A stretch of DNA of 64,000 bases from Mycolicibacterium austroafricanum (GCF_000612725.1 NZ_HG964453.1:608106-672105), one strand, 5' to 3'. Counted from the stretch's first letter, positions 37,215 through 47,303 are shown. A program made the numbers and translations. Notes: generated by a model not told the origin, from the sequence alone.

Positions 37215-39197
37215 TTAGAAGCGGCCGCCTCCGCCGCTGAATCCGCCGCCGCCTCCGCCGAAGCCACCGCCGCCGCCGAACCCGCCGCCGAACCCGCCGC
37301 CGCCGAAGCCGCCGCGCAGCGCCCCGGAGAGCACGTTGCCGATCAGGATGCCGCCGATCACCGCACCCATCTGACCGCCCCCGCCGCCGCCGTACGGCCC
37401 GCTGAAGTGCCGTTGCGCGGCGGTGACGTCAGAGTTGGCCAGCGACTGCGCCTGCGCAGCCAGCATCGCGGCGCCGTTGGCGTGGGCGATGGCCTCGTTC
37501 AGGTTCGTCTCGCGCTTGTCCCGTGCCGCCTGCAACTGCCGGACCGCCTCGGCCAGCCGGGTCCGCGCCTCGGGACCGATGGCGCCGCGACGGGTGTCGA
37601 TGTAATCGGACACCGCACGCACCCGCGACTGTGCGTTGAACAGCGCCTGGTCGAAGGTGCGGCTGAGCCGCTCGGCGGTCTCGCGCTCCTCCGCGACCTC
37701 GGCCAGCAGCCGATCGAGATCGGCGTCGGCCTGGGTAAGCCGGGTGAACGCCCCGAGAGGGTCACTGTTGCCGGTGCTCTGGGCTTGTGAAACTGCCTGC
37801 ACCGCAGCGTCTCTGGCGGTGCTGAGCTCGGTGGCCACCGCGACGTTGCCCTGCGCCAGCTGGGCGCCGGCCTGGTTGATGCCGTTCTGGATGTCGGCGA
37901 TGACGGCGGGCAGGCCGGTCACCGCGCGGTTGATGTCGGTGGACGCGCTGTCGACGGCGTCGAGCAGCGTGCGGGCCTGACCGAGCGCGGCCTCGGCGGC
38001 GTGGATGGCGTCGACCAGTCCGCCCTGCCGGTCGGCGGGCCGGGACACCAGGCCGCGGGCCGTGGTGATGCTCTGGTCGGCGAACGCCAGCCGCTGCCTG
38101 GCCTCGTCGATGTTGTCGGACACCGAAACCAGTGCGGTTTCGGCGAATTGGGACTTCAGCTGCTCCAGCGTCTGCTCTGCGGGAGTGAGCCGGGCGGTCA
38201 GGTCGACCATCTGCTGGGTCAGCGTGTCCAGCCGGCTGGGGGCATTGATCAGCAGGTCGCGCAGTTGGGCGAACGCCTCCCGCTGCGCTTCGAGTTCCCG
38301 GTCGGCTTTCGCGGCGGCGACGATGACGCGGGTCAGCAGGTCGCGACGCTGCATCGGGGTCTCGGGCACCGCGTCGTCGAGGATCTGCCGGACGTTGAGC
38401 GCCTGAGCCAGCGTGGTTCTGGCGTTGGCCACCGCCCGGCTGAACGGTGCGGTGTCCTGCTCGCCGAACTCCTCGACGGCCAGCGCCAATTCACTCTCGC
38501 TGGTGCGCAATTCGTTGTCCACGTCGACGACGATCTTGCGGGACAGTTCGTCGAGAGCATCCAGGGGTACGGCGGCGAGCGCATTGGCATCCGACGGGTC
38601 CACCCGCTGGGCAGCCTCGAATTCGGCCTCGCGCCGCTTGCGCCTGCGGCGGCGCTGCCACAGCACCAGGGCCGCCAGAGCGAGCGCGATCACCGCGAGC
38701 ACGACGAGCACGCCCGTCCAGCTCACCGACCCGCCACCGCTGCCGGCCAGGCCCTCGGCTGCCGCCACCGCCGCGCCGGCCCAGTCGCCGGTGCGCAACA
38801 GTGGTTCGACCTGCTGGGTGCGGACTTTGTCGATGTCGACGCGCACCGCACCCCCCTTAGGTGCGATCAGCGCGTATGCGCGGTCGACGGTCGCGACGGC
38901 CAGGATCACGTCCTGGTTGCCCAGATCGCTGCGGGCAAAGGTGGTTTGCGTCCAGGTCTGCGCGTCCTGGCCGGAGAAGTCGTCGACGAACACCACCCAC
39001 AGCCGGATGCGCTCCTCGTTGTACAGCCGGTCGATCGCTGCCTGCACCTCGGCCGTCCCTGCCGTGTCGAGGGCGCCGGCGTTGTCGGTCAGGTAGGTGG
39101 GCAGCCGCAGCGGTGGCTCGGCGGCCACCCCCGGGGCGCAGAGAAGTCCCAAGGTCAGGACGGCGAGCAGCATGGGCAACAAGCGGGCGACGCGCAT
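37215..39197 (-). CDS. TPM-domain membrane protein with Gly-rich tail (Rv2345-like)
   Basis: This 660-residue protein has a signal peptide (LLPMLLAVLTLGLLCAPGVAA), then a TPM domain (LRLPTYLTDNAGALDTAGTAEVQAAIDRLYNEERIRLWVVFVDD, read in parts), a membrane helix near 160-180 (VLVVLAVIALALAALVLW) and a basic stretch (RRRRRRKRR). A long coiled-coil cytoplasmic part with many Gln/Ala heptads follows, and a Gly/Phe-rich tail (GGFGGGG repeats). TPM proteins are implicated in membrane protein quality control. ATG 39197 is used; 39227 would add ten residues without a signal-like start. Confidence 0.88.
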   Translation of the reverse strand: MRVARLLPMLLAVLTLGLLCAPGVAAEPPLRLPTYLTDNAGALDTAGTAEVQAAIDRLYNEERIRLWVVFVDDFSGQDAQTWTQTTFARSDLGNQDVILAVATVDRAYALIAPKGGAVRVDIDKVRTQQVEPLLRTGDWAGAAVAAAEGLAGSGGGSVSWTGVLVVLAVIALALAALVLWQRRRRRKRREAEFEAAQRVDPSDANALAAVPLDALDELSRKIVVDVDNELRTSESELALAVEEFGEQDTAPFSRAVANARTTLAQALNVRQILDDAVPETPMQRRDLLTRVIVAAAKADRELEAQREAFAQLRDLLINAPSRLDTLTQQMVDLTARLTPAEQTLEQLKSQFAETALVSVSDNIDEARQRLAFADQSITTARGLVSRPADRQGGLVDAIHAAEAALGQARTLLDAVDSASTDINRAVTGLPAVIADIQNGINQAGAQLAQGNVAVATELSTARDAAVQAVSQAQSTGNSDPLGAFTRLTQADADLDRLLAEVAEERETAERLSRTFDQALFNAQSRVRAVSDYIDTRRGAIGPEARTRLAEAVRQLQAARDKRETNLNEAIAHANGAAMLAAQAQSLANSDVTAAQRHFSGPYGGGGGGQMGAVIGGILIGNVLSGALRGGFGGGGFGGGFGGGGGFGGGGGGFSGGGGRF

Positions 39198-39270
39198 GAC
39201 CGCCAATGTAGTGCGGCACACCCGCACGGCTGTGTTTACCGGGTGATCAGCCCTGGCAGACTGTGCGTCG

Positions 39271-40545
39271 GTGAGCCCACGACTGCAGGACAGCTACGAC
39301 GAGTTCGACCGCCAGCGCCTGGTGGCCGAACCGGCGAAGAGCGCCGGCCTGCCCGGGACCGACACCGAGCACCGCTCGGACTTCGCACGCGACCGGGCCC
39401 GCGTCCTGCACTGTGCCGCGCTGCGCCGGCTCGCCGACAAGACCCAGGTGGTGGGCCCCCGGGACGGCGAGACGCCGCGCACCCGATTGACGCATTCGCT
39501 GGAGGTCGCCCAGATAGGCCGTGGGATGGCGATCGGCCTGGGGTGCGACCCGGACCTCGTCGATCTGGCGGGCCTGGCCCACGACATCGGTCACCCGCCC
39601 TACGGTCACAACGGGGAACGCGCCCTCGACGAGATCATCAAGGGCTTCGGCGGTTTCGAGGGTAACGCCCAGAACTTCCGCATCCTGACCCGCCTTGAGC
39701 CCAAGGTGCTCGACGAGCACGGGCGCAGCGCCGGCCTGAACCTGACCAGGGCGTCGCTCGACGCGGTGGCGAAGTATCCGTGGCCGCGTCAGGAGGGCCG
39801 GCGGAAGTTCGGGTTCTACGGCGACGACATGGCTGCGGCGCAGTGGGTGCGTCACGGCGCACCCGCCGCCCGGCCGTGCCTGGAGGCACAGGTGATGGAC
39901 TGGGCCGACGACGTGGCGTACTCGGTGCACGACGTCGAGGACGGCGTCATCTCCGGCCGTATCGACCTGCGTGTGCTGGCCGACGCCGATGCGGCGGCCT
40001 CCCTCGCCCACGTGGGCGCCCAGTCGTTCCCGACGCTGACCCCCGACGATCTGGTTGCGGCCGCCGAGCGGCTCTCCCAGGTTCCTGTGGTGGCGGCGGT
40101 GGGCAAGTTCGACGGCACCCTGTCCGCATCGGTGGCCCTGAAAACGTTGACCAGCGAGCTGGTCGGGCGGTTCGCCAACGCCGCCCTCACCGCGACCCGC
40201 GACGTCGCCGGACCGGGGCCGTTGCGTCGGTTCGACGCCGAGTTGACGGTGCCCAGCCTGGTACGTGCCGAGGTGGTGCTGCTCAAGACCCTTGCGCTGC
40301 AGTTCATCATGTCCGATCACCGGCACCTGCAGATCCAGGCCGACCAGCGCAACCGGATCCACGAGGTGGCGCTGGCGCTGTGGGGCCAGGCGCCGGGGAG
40401 CCTGGACCCCCAGTTCGCGGCGGAGTTCGCCGCGGCCCCCGACGACGGCGCGCGCCTGCGGGTGGTGATCGACCAGATCGCCTCTTACACCGAGAGCCGA
40501 CTGGAGCGAGTGCACGAGGCGCGCTCGCCCCGGCCTCTAGACTGA
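39271..40545 (+). CDS. dgt: dGTP triphosphohydrolase-like HD protein
   Basis: This 424-residue HD-domain enzyme hydrolyses dNTPs to nucleosides. Its metal ligands are visible: His in [12 protein letters not shown], His-Asp in [16 protein letters not shown], and Asp in [19 protein letters not shown] 39271 starts the gene. Four bases separate it from dnaG, the usual dgt-dnaG pairing in Actinobacteria. Confidence 0.94.
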   Translation: MSPRLQDSYDEFDRQRLVAEPAKSAGLPGTDTEHRSDFARDRARVLHCAALRRLADKTQVVGPRDGETPRTRLTHSLEVAQIGRGMAIGLGCDPDLVDLAGLAHDIGHPPYGHNGERALDEIIKGFGGFEGNAQNFRILTRLEPKVLDEHGRSAGLNLTRASLDAVAKYPWPRQEGRRKFGFYGDDMAAAQWVRHGAPAARPCLEAQVMDWADDVAYSVHDVEDGVISGRIDLRVLADADAAASLAHVGAQSFPTLTPDDLVAAAERLSQVPVVAAVGKFDGTLSASVALKTLTSELVGRFANAALTATRDVAGPGPLRRFDAELTVPSLVRAEVVLLKTLALQFIMSDHRHLQIQADQRNRIHEVALALWGQAPGSLDPQFAAEFAAAPDDGARLRVVIDQIASYTESRLERVHEARSPRPLD

Positions 40546-40549
40546 CCGG

Positions 40550-42499
40550 GTGGCGGCCGAAGCGACTCGAGGACGGGGCAGGATCCCCGACCGGGACATC
40601 GCCGCCATCCGCGAACGCGTCAACATCGAGGACGTCGTCGGCGACTACGTGCAGTTGCGCCGCGCCGGCGCCGATTCACTCAAGGGGTTGTGCCCCTTCC
40701 ACGACGAGAAGTCCCCGTCCTTCCACGTGCGGCCCAATCACGGCCACTTCCACTGCTTCGGCTGCGGCGAGGGCGGCGACGTCTACGCGTTCCTGCAGAA
40801 GATCGAGCACGTCAGCTTCGTCGAGGCCGTCGAACTGCTCGCCGACCGCGTCGGCTACACGATCACCTACACCGGGGCGTCGACCACCAACGTCCAGCGC
40901 GACCGGGGGAGCCGCAGCAGGCTGTTGGCGGCCAACGCCGCCGCGCAGGAGTTCTACGCCGAGGCTCTGCAGAGTGCCGAGGCCGCCCCGGCCCGTCAAT
41001 ACCTCCTCGATCGCAACTTCGACGCCGCGGCGGCCGCCACGTTCGGGTGCGGCTTCGCCCCGTCGGGCTGGGAGACTTTGACAAAACACCTGCAGCGCAA
41101 GGGTTTTGAGTTCAAGGAGCTGGAGGCGGCGGGGTTGTCCAGGGAGGGCCGCCGCGGCCCGATGGACCGCTTCCACCGCCGGCTGCTGTGGCCGATCCGC
41201 ACCAGCGCCGGGGAGGTCATCGGGTTCGGTGCCCGCCGGATTTTCGACGACGACCCGATGGAAGCCAAGTACGTCAACACCCCGGAAACGGTGCTGTACA
41301 AGAAGTCGTCGGTGCTGTTCGGCCTCGACCTGGCCAAGCGCGACATCGCCAAGTCGCACCGCGCGGTGGTGGTCGAGGGCTACACCGACGTGATGGCCAT
41401 GCATCTGGCCGGGGAGACGACGGCGGTCGCGTCGTGCGGCACCGCGTTCGGCGACAGCCACCTCTCGCTGCTGCGGCGGCTGATGATGGACGACAACTGG
41501 TACCGCGGCGAGCTGATCTTCGTGTTCGACGGCGACGCCGCCGGGCAGGCGGCCGCACTGAAGGCGTTCGATGGTGATCAGCAGGTGGCGGGCAAATCGT
41601 TCGTCGCCGTCGCCGCCGACGGGATGGATCCGTGCGATCTGCGGCTGAAGTCCGGTGACGGCGCGCTGCGTGACCTGGTGGCCCGACGCATCCCGATGTT
41701 CGAGTTCGCGGTCCGCAGCCTCATCCCGAGCGGGGATGCCCTCGACAACGACCCGCAGGCCAAGGTCGACGCGCTGCGCCAGTGTGTGCCGCTGGTGGCC
41801 CGCATCCGGGACTACGCGCTGCGCGACGAGTACGCGCGCCGCCTTGCCGGGTGGACCGGCTGGAACGACGAGGGACAGGTGCTCAACCGCGTCCGCGAGG
41901 AGGCGGCCAAGCGCGGCATGCCTGACCGGGGCCGGCGCCGCGGCGCCTCCGCTGCGCAGACGCCACCGGCGTCGCCTGCCACGTCGGCCGTACCGCCGGT
42001 GGCCCGGCCCGATCCTGCCGACCCGACGCTGTGGCCGCAGCGTGAGGCCCTGAAATCGGCGTTGCAGTATCCGGCGCTGGCGGGCCCGGTCTTCGACTCG
42101 CTGGCTGCCGAGAGCTTCACCCACCCCGGCTACACGGCCGTGCGCGCGGCGATCGGGGCGGCGGGCGGAACCGCGGCCGGTGTGACGGGCGCAGAGTGGA
42201 TCGAGATGGTCCGTGACCAGGCGTCCACCCCCGAGGCGGGCAGCCTGGTCAACGAGCTGGGTGTGGAGGCCATCAACGCCGACGACGAGCGGCTGCCCCG
42301 GTACATCGGCGGCGTGCTGGCCCGGCTGCAGGAAGTCTGGATCGGCAGGCAGATCGCCGACGTCAAATCGAAGCTGCAGCGGATGTCGCCGGTGGAGCAG
42401 GGCGACGAATACCACGCCCTCTTCGGTGACCTGGTGGCGATGGAGGCCTACCGTCGCAGCCTGCTGGAACAGGCCAGCGGTAACGACCTGACTGCATGA
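40550..42499 (+). CDS. dnaG: DNA primase
   Basis: This 649-residue primase makes RNA primers for replication. The CHC2 zinc finger uses Cys48, His51, Cys69 and Cys72 (CPFHDEKSPSF, FHCFGCGEGG). The RNA-polymerase core follows (GFGARRIFDDDPMEAKYVNTPET, TOPRIM Glu in VVVEGYTDVMAMH, DGDAAGQAAALKAF), and a C-terminal helicase-binding domain. GTG 40550 starts it. A Pro/Ala-rich linker lies near residues 465-490. Confidence 0.96.
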   Translation: MAAEATRGRGRIPDRDIAAIRERVNIEDVVGDYVQLRRAGADSLKGLCPFHDEKSPSFHVRPNHGHFHCFGCGEGGDVYAFLQKIEHVSFVEAVELLADRVGYTITYTGASTTNVQRDRGSRSRLLAANAAAQEFYAEALQSAEAAPARQYLLDRNFDAAAAATFGCGFAPSGWETLTKHLQRKGFEFKELEAAGLSREGRRGPMDRFHRRLLWPIRTSAGEVIGFGARRIFDDDPMEAKYVNTPETVLYKKSSVLFGLDLAKRDIAKSHRAVVVEGYTDVMAMHLAGETTAVASCGTAFGDSHLSLLRRLMMDDNWYRGELIFVFDGDAAGQAAALKAFDGDQQVAGKSFVAVAADGMDPCDLRLKSGDGALRDLVARRIPMFEFAVRSLIPSGDALDNDPQAKVDALRQCVPLVARIRDYALRDEYARRLAGWTGWNDEGQVLNRVREEAAKRGMPDRGRRRGASAAQTPPASPATSAVPPVARPDPADPTLWPQREALKSALQYPALAGPVFDSLAAESFTHPGYTAVRAAIGAAGGTAAGVTGAEWIEMVRDQASTPEAGSLVNELGVEAINADDERLPRYIGGVLARLQEVWIGRQIADVKSKLQRMSPVEQGDEYHALFGDLVAMEAYRRSLLEQASGNDLTA

Positions 42500-42557
42500 A
42501 TCCGATAGGCGGGTTATGGTTGTGGCTGCTAAACCGTCGGGGAGAAGGCGAGCTGTG

Positions 42558-42863
42558 ATGCTGGTGGACAAGATCCAGACCAACAAGACGCGGCTGATCG
42601 CCGGGGCCATCGCGGCCGCGGCTGTCGCCGTCCCGCTCTACACCTCTCTGACCACCGTCGATGCCGCCCCCGAGGTGAACGCCGGGCCGCAGTGTCTGGC
42701 GTGGTTCGGGAACAAGGAGGACGGCAACTGCCTGTCGTACTCCAACGGAACGGGCGCCACGATCGGCACCCCGCAGATCGGCTTCGGTGACAACGGCTTC
42801 GGCTTCTACACCGGCCCGCTGCTGCCCGGGACCACGATCAGCCAGGGCATCGGCGGAAACTAG
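42558..42863 (+). CDS. Small secreted mycobacterial protein
   Basis: This 101-residue protein has a hydrophobic export segment (RLIAGAIAAAAVAVPLYTSL) followed by VDAAPEVNAGPQCLAWFGNKEDGNCLSYSNG. The mature part has two Cys and a Gly/Phe-rich end. GGAGAAGG lies nine bases before ATG 42558. It sits after dnaG where M. tuberculosis has Rv2342. Function unknown. Its TAG and the stop of the convergent gene share the palindrome CTAG. Confidence 0.75.
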   Translation: MLVDKIQTNKTRLIAGAIAAAAVAVPLYTSLTTVDAAPEVNAGPQCLAWFGNKEDGNCLSYSNGTGATIGTPQIGFGDNGFGFYTGPLLPGTTISQGIGGN

Positions 42864-43159
42864 AGGTTCTTCCTCACCATCTGCTCCGGCTCGAGTACCT
42901 CGGTGCCGGAGTCGATGCGCGTCAATTTCACCATCGCCGGGTCGGGTGACACCCGCTCGGCGATTTTGCGTCGACCGGCCTCGATCACCGCTTTGGCGGC
43001 GGGGCTGCCGGTGACGGCGCGGTAGGTGCCCGAGATCTGCTCGAAACGCCGCCTACCGGCCTTGGTTCCCAGCACGTAGCCGACGGCCGCTGCGGCGACA
43101 TACCCGATCACAGGGCTCCTCCCGGAGGTCTCGAAGTGGGTTGACGTGTCGGGGTCCAT
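42860..43159 (-). CDS. Conserved small protein with hydrophobic/YtxH-like region
   Basis: This 99-residue protein contains VIGYVAAAAVGYVLGTKAGRRRFEQI, a weakly hydrophobic segment followed by a basic motif like YtxH proteins. The rest is a soluble tail (AKAVIEAGRRKIAERVSPDPAMVKL). Probably membrane-anchored. Function unknown. Confidence 0.7.
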   Translation of the reverse strand: MDPDTSTHFETSGRSPVIGYVAAAAVGYVLGTKAGRRRFEQISGTYRAVTGSPAAKAVIEAGRRKIAERVSPDPAMVKLTRIDSGTEVLEPEQMVRKNL

Positions 43160-43200
43160 CCTGCCTCACGGTGGGCACCGCGCGCCGGGCCGGGAACGCA

Positions 43201-43231
43201 TTGGCACCTGCGCGCCGACGTAGGCTAGAGT
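43201..43231 (+). promoter_or_regulatory. Candidate tRNA-Asn promoter
   Basis: TTGGCA at 43201 and TAGAGT at 43226 are separated by 19 bases (TAGGCT at 43221 is a closer alternative). A perfect hairpin CCCGCGG-CGCAGA-CCGCGGG at 43241-43260 lies in the leader just before the tRNA. Confidence 0.4.
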
Positions 43232-43267
43232 GCTCTCTGGCCCGCGGCGCAGACCGCGGGAGGGCAA

Positions 43268-43343
<76 letters not shown>

Positions 43344-43345
43344 CA

Positions 43346-43393
43346 GGGCCGCACACACCGAACGTCGTTCCGGTATGTGTGGCCCGGCTTTTT
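43346..43393 (+). terminator. Rho-independent terminator after tRNA-Asn
   Basis: GGGCCGCACACACC...GAACG pairs with CGTTCCGGTATGTGTGGCCC (one bulge and one mismatch), closing on a short loop. The run TTTTT at 43389-43393 follows. Confidence 0.75.
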
Positions 43394-43549
43394 GAGCGCC
43401 GTTGTCGGCGAGCGTTTTTCGTACCCATCCCGGTTGCTGTGGCGTTCATGTGAACCCCCTGCCGTGCGGAGAGCTCGCAGTGCGGGCGTGCTTAGGCTCT
43501 CGAGGTGCCGTGTACCCGGCAGATGCAGGGAACCAAAAGGGGTTTCGAG

Positions 43550-43792
43550 ATGTCGATCAGATTCAGGATCATCGCCGCGGTCATCGGTGCGGCAGCGTTG
43601 GTGGGCGCGGTCGGAGTGGACGTCGCGCAGGCGGGCACCTTCCCGAAGGGGGGTACGTATCACGACGGTGGGGAAGGGGCCACCGTCGAGCCGGCTCCGG
43701 ACCCGACGACTCTGGCCACCGCGTCGTTCGCGCCGCAGATCCACGCCCAGGCCCCGTGCGGTGCGACGCCGTGGGGCGGCGGCTGCGGTTGA
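43550..43792 (+). CDS. Small secreted protein, unknown
   Basis: This 80-residue protein has a clear signal peptide (FRIIAAVIGAAALVGAVGVDVAQA), so the mature protein is about 50 residues (GTFPKGGTYHDGGEG...). It ends with APCGATPWGGGCG, where two Cys could bridge. ATG 43550 is chosen because AAAAGGGG precedes it and the signal peptide then starts properly. An upstream in-frame ATG at 43505 would spoil it. Confidence 0.6.
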   Translation: MSIRFRIIAAVIGAAALVGAVGVDVAQAGTFPKGGTYHDGGEGATVEPAPDPTTLATASFAPQIHAQAPCGATPWGGGCG

Positions 43793-43939
43793 GGTGCCGG
43801 GCCGGTAGCGCTCGGGTGGCCGGCGGCGGCGCCCGCCTATCCTGCTCGTGTGGGAAACGTGTGATCTGCTTGGGGCTGCGTTTTCTGCGGTGGTCCGACA
43901 TCTGTCGCGTCGATCGCCCGGCTCCAGGGAGGACGATCC

Positions 43940-46759
43940 GTGACCAGTGTGGTGGACGACACCGATCCTTCACTGCTGGACTGTGACACCGTCGTCGAAC
44001 GGTTGGGTAGCGACGCCGAGCGCGGGCTGAGTATGCAGGAGGCCGCGCGGCGACTCGTCGAGGTGGGCCCGAACGAGATCACCGCCGAACCGGCCGTTCC
44101 GCGGTGGCGCAAGTTCGTCGAGCAGTTCCGCGACCCGCTGATCTACCTGCTGTTCGTGGCGATCGTGATCTCGCTGATCGTGTGGGCGGTGGACGGGGCG
44201 TCGGGTTGGCCGGTGGATGCCGTTGTGATCGCCGCCATCGTCGTCGCCAACGCGGTGCTGGGTTATGCCCAGCGGGCGCATGCCGAGCGTGCGGTCGAGG
44301 CGCTGATGCGGATGAGTGCGGCCACCGCGACGGTGATCCGAGACGGGGTCCAAAGGCGGGTTCCCACCAGAGAACTCGTGCCGGGCGACGTGCTGGTGCT
44401 GGCAGAGGGCGACACCGTGGCGGCCGATGCCCGGCTGTTGTCGGCGTCCACCCTTCAGGTGTCGGAGGCACCGCTGACCGGTGAGAGCGAGCCGGTGCTC
44501 AAGGACGCCAGCACGCTGACGGCGCCCGCCGCGCTCGGGGACCGGCTCGACATGGTCTTCAACGGCTCCGCGGTCAACCGGGGTGTCGGTCGGGCGGTGG
44601 TGACGGCCACCGCGATGGCGACCCAGATGGGGCAGATCGTCGTCCTGCTGCGGGCGGTGCAGCAGGAACCGACGCCGTTGCAGCTCGAGATCGCCCGCCT
44701 GGGCCGGGTGCTGGGCATCGCGGTGCTCTCGATCGCCGTCGTGGTGATCGCCGCCGTCCTGCTGGTGTTCGGTGTCGACAACATCGGGAACGTGGTCACC
44801 GCACTGCTGCTGGGCGTCTCGCTGGCGGTGGCGGCGGTGCCGGAGGGGCTGCCGGCGATCATGTCGGTGGTGCTCGCGCTCGGGGTTCGGCGGATGGCCG
44901 CCCGCAACGCGATCGTCAAGGACCTCTCGTCGGTGGAGACGTTGGGGTCGGCCTCGGTGGTCTGTTCGGACAAGACCGGCACGCTCACCACCGGGGAGAT
45001 GACGATCGGGCGGATCGTCACACCGGTGGGTGAGGTGACGGTCACCGGGGCCGGATACCGTCCCGACGGGCGCATCGAGCTGGACGGCGACCCGCTCGCC
45101 GACGACGGTGAACTCGGGCGGCAGTGCGCACTGGTGCTCGGGATCGGAAGCCTCGCCAACGACGCCACCGTGCAGGAACAGGACGGTGAGTGGACCGTCC
45201 AGGGTGATCCGACGGAAGCCGCCTTCCTGGTCGCCGAGGGGAAGGTCGGCTCCGGCTACCGCCAGGACGGGCGGTTCAGCCGGGTCGGCGAGATTCCGTT
45301 CACCTCGGAGCGCAAGCTGATGACGAGTGTCGAATCGGACACCCGGCACGGCGGCAGGATCGTGGTCCTGACGAAGGGCGCCCCGGAGGTCCTGCTCGGC
45401 CGCTGTTCGTACGTGCAGGTCGGAGAGCGCACCGAACCACTCGACGAGGTGTGGAGAACGCGGGTCATCGACGACGTCGAACGTCTCTCCGGCGACGCCT
45501 ACCGCACGCTGGCGGTGGCCTACCTGCGGCTGCAGCGGGCCGACCCGCCCGAGATCGACGAATCGCTCGAGCGCAACCTCGTCTACGTCGGGATGGTCGG
45601 CATCATCGACCCACCGCGCCCCGAGGCGGCGGCCGCCATCGCCGAGGCCCGCGGCGCAGGCATCCGCGTCGTGATGATCACCGGGGACCACCCACGCACG
45701 GCGGCGCGGATCGCCCGCGACCTCGGGTTGACCATGGAGGGGTCGGCGGTTTCCGGGGTCGATCTCGGCGAATTCACCGAGGACCAGTTCCGTGAGACGG
45801 TGCGCCGCCGCTCGGTGTATGCGCGGGTCAGCCCGGCCGACAAACAGCGCATCGTCGACGCACTCCACGCCGACCACCACGTCGTCGCGATGACCGGTGA
45901 CGGTGTCAACGACGCCCCCGCCCTGAAAGCGGCCGACATCGGCGTCGCCATGGGGCGCAGCGGCACGGAGGTCGCCAAGGAAGCGGCCAAGATGATCCTG
46001 GCCGACGACAACTTCGCCACGATCGTCAACGCGATCCGGGAAGGCCGCGGGATCTTCTCGAACATCCGAAAGTTCCTGCGCTACCTGCTGTCCTCGAACA
46101 TGGGCGAAGTTCTGACCGTCTTCCTCGGCGTGGTTCTGGCGCGGGCGAACGGCCTGACCGACGGGCACAGCGGCATCGCGCTGCCGTTGCTCGCCACCCA
46201 GATCCTGTGGATCAACCTGCTCACCGACAGTGGCCCGGCGCTGGCGATGGGTGTGGATCGCGAGACCGAGGACGTGATGAGCCGGCCGCCACGGTCGCTG
46301 TCGGATCGGATCATCGACGCCCGCATGTGGGGTGGCATCGTGGTGACGGGCGTGGTCATGGCGCTCGCCACGCTGCTCACGATCGACCTGTATCTTCCTG
46401 GTGGCCTGCTTGCCGGCGACGAGTCGCTGGACACCGCCCGCACGGCCGGTTTCACGGTGCTGGTGCTGGCCCAGTTGTTCAATTCGTTGAACGCCCGCTC
46501 CGAAACCGGAACCGCCTTCCGCCGACTGTTCGCCAACCCGTGGTTGTGGGTCGCGATCGCGGTCTCGGCGCTGCTACAGGTGGCCGTCGTGCACCTGCCC
46601 TTCCTTCAGCATGCATTCAGCACCGAACCACTGTCTCCGGCTCAGTGGGCGGTGTGTATCGCGATGGCCAGCACGGTGTTGTGGGTGAGCGAGATCCGAA
46701 AACTCCTTCTCCGCGTCCTTGACCGCCGCAGACGTGTTGCCGCACATGCCAATCGGTGA
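43940..46759 (+). CDS. P2-type cation-transporting ATPase
   Basis: This 939-residue P-type ATPase has a cation-ATPase N-terminal segment (GLSMQEAARRLVEVGPNEI). TM helices surround an actuator domain with TGES (APLTGESEPV), PEGL in M4 (AAVPEGLPAIMSVVLALG), phosphorylation motif SDKTGTLTTGEM (Asp near 344), KGAPE, and hinge MTGDGVNDAPALKAADIGVAMG. The PEGL motif and length point to a Ca2+/Mn2+-type pump (CtpF-like) rather than a soft-metal pump. GTG 43940 follows AGGGAGG. No regulator lies nearby. Confidence 0.93.
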   Translation: MTSVVDDTDPSLLDCDTVVERLGSDAERGLSMQEAARRLVEVGPNEITAEPAVPRWRKFVEQFRDPLIYLLFVAIVISLIVWAVDGASGWPVDAVVIAAIVVANAVLGYAQRAHAERAVEALMRMSAATATVIRDGVQRRVPTRELVPGDVLVLAEGDTVAADARLLSASTLQVSEAPLTGESEPVLKDASTLTAPAALGDRLDMVFNGSAVNRGVGRAVVTATAMATQMGQIVVLLRAVQQEPTPLQLEIARLGRVLGIAVLSIAVVVIAAVLLVFGVDNIGNVVTALLLGVSLAVAAVPEGLPAIMSVVLALGVRRMAARNAIVKDLSSVETLGSASVVCSDKTGTLTTGEMTIGRIVTPVGEVTVTGAGYRPDGRIELDGDPLADDGELGRQCALVLGIGSLANDATVQEQDGEWTVQGDPTEAAFLVAEGKVGSGYRQDGRFSRVGEIPFTSERKLMTSVESDTRHGGRIVVLTKGAPEVLLGRCSYVQVGERTEPLDEVWRTRVIDDVERLSGDAYRTLAVAYLRLQRADPPEIDESLERNLVYVGMVGIIDPPRPEAAAAIAEARGAGIRVVMITGDHPRTAARIARDLGLTMEGSAVSGVDLGEFTEDQFRETVRRRSVYARVSPADKQRIVDALHADHHVVAMTGDGVNDAPALKAADIGVAMGRSGTEVAKEAAKMILADDNFATIVNAIREGRGIFSNIRKFLRYLLSSNMGEVLTVFLGVVLARANGLTDGHSGIALPLLATQILWINLLTDSGPALAMGVDRETEDVMSRPPRSLSDRIIDARMWGGIVVTGVVMALATLLTIDLYLPGGLLAGDESLDTARTAGFTVLVLAQLFNSLNARSETGTAFRRLFANPWLWVAIAVSALLQVAVVHLPFLQHAFSTEPLSPAQWAVCIAMASTVLWVSEIRKLLLRVLDRRRRVAAHANR

Positions 46760-46825
46760 TCCGCGCCGACGACACAGCGATTCCGCCCCGGCCAAGCCGG
46801 TGCGCACGGGCCGGACACCTATCCT

Positions 46826-47299
46826 GTGAGCATGCCGATTCCGCGCCCAGTGGTTGCTGTGGTCATGGTGGCCGCGATCTCAGGATGCGGGTGGAGCCCG
46901 CCTGCGCCGGCGCCCACGAGCACGGCCGCCGATTGCGGGCCGGGACCGGCAGCCGATGTCGTCGCCGCCGAGATCGCGATGCTGCCGCCGGCCGAGTGGG
47001 AGGAGACGGAGCGCGGTCACTCCGCCGACTGCCGGCTGAACTGGGTGGTGGTCAGCTCGGGGCACTTCGACGCTCCGCAGCAAGTGCTGTTCTTCGACGG
47101 AACTGAACCCGTGGGCTCACCCACCCCGGAGCCGCGCCGCTTCATCACGGTGATCCCGCAGGGCCGCAGCGACGCCGTCGTGCAGTACCAGTGGCGGCAG
47201 GGTCAGGACGAACCGTGCTGCCCGACGGGGATCGGCACGGCGCGGGTGACCCTCGAAGAGGGCAGGCTCACGATCCTGGACCCGATACCCGGGCCCTGA
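46826..47299 (+). CDS. Lipoprotein (LppP/LprE-like)
   Basis: This is a protein of about 157 residues with a lipobox (VVMVAAISGCGW, Cys at position 21 from GTG 46826). It then has TSTAADCGPGPAADVVAAEIAMLPPAEWEE and DCRLNWVVVSSG, which match the mycobacterial LppP/LprE family of exported lipoproteins. A Cys pair (EPCCPTG) is present near the end. ATG 46832 is an alternative start. No ribosome site is visible, so it may be leaderless. Confidence 0.75.
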   Translation: MSMPIPRPVVAVVMVAAISGCGWSPPAPAPTSTAADCGPGPAADVVAAEIAMLPPAEWEETERGHSADCRLNWVVVSSGHFDAPQQVLFFDGTEPVGSPTPEPRRFITVIPQGRSDAVVQYQWRQGQDEPCCPTGIGTARVTLEEGRLTILDPIPGP

Positions 47300-47303
47300 C
47301 AGG

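Noticed and set aside
43970-46168. 732-residue open frame antisense to the P-type ATPase
   Set aside because: Low-complexity Asp/His/Gln/Arg-rich mirror of the ATPase gene, with no recognisable domain.
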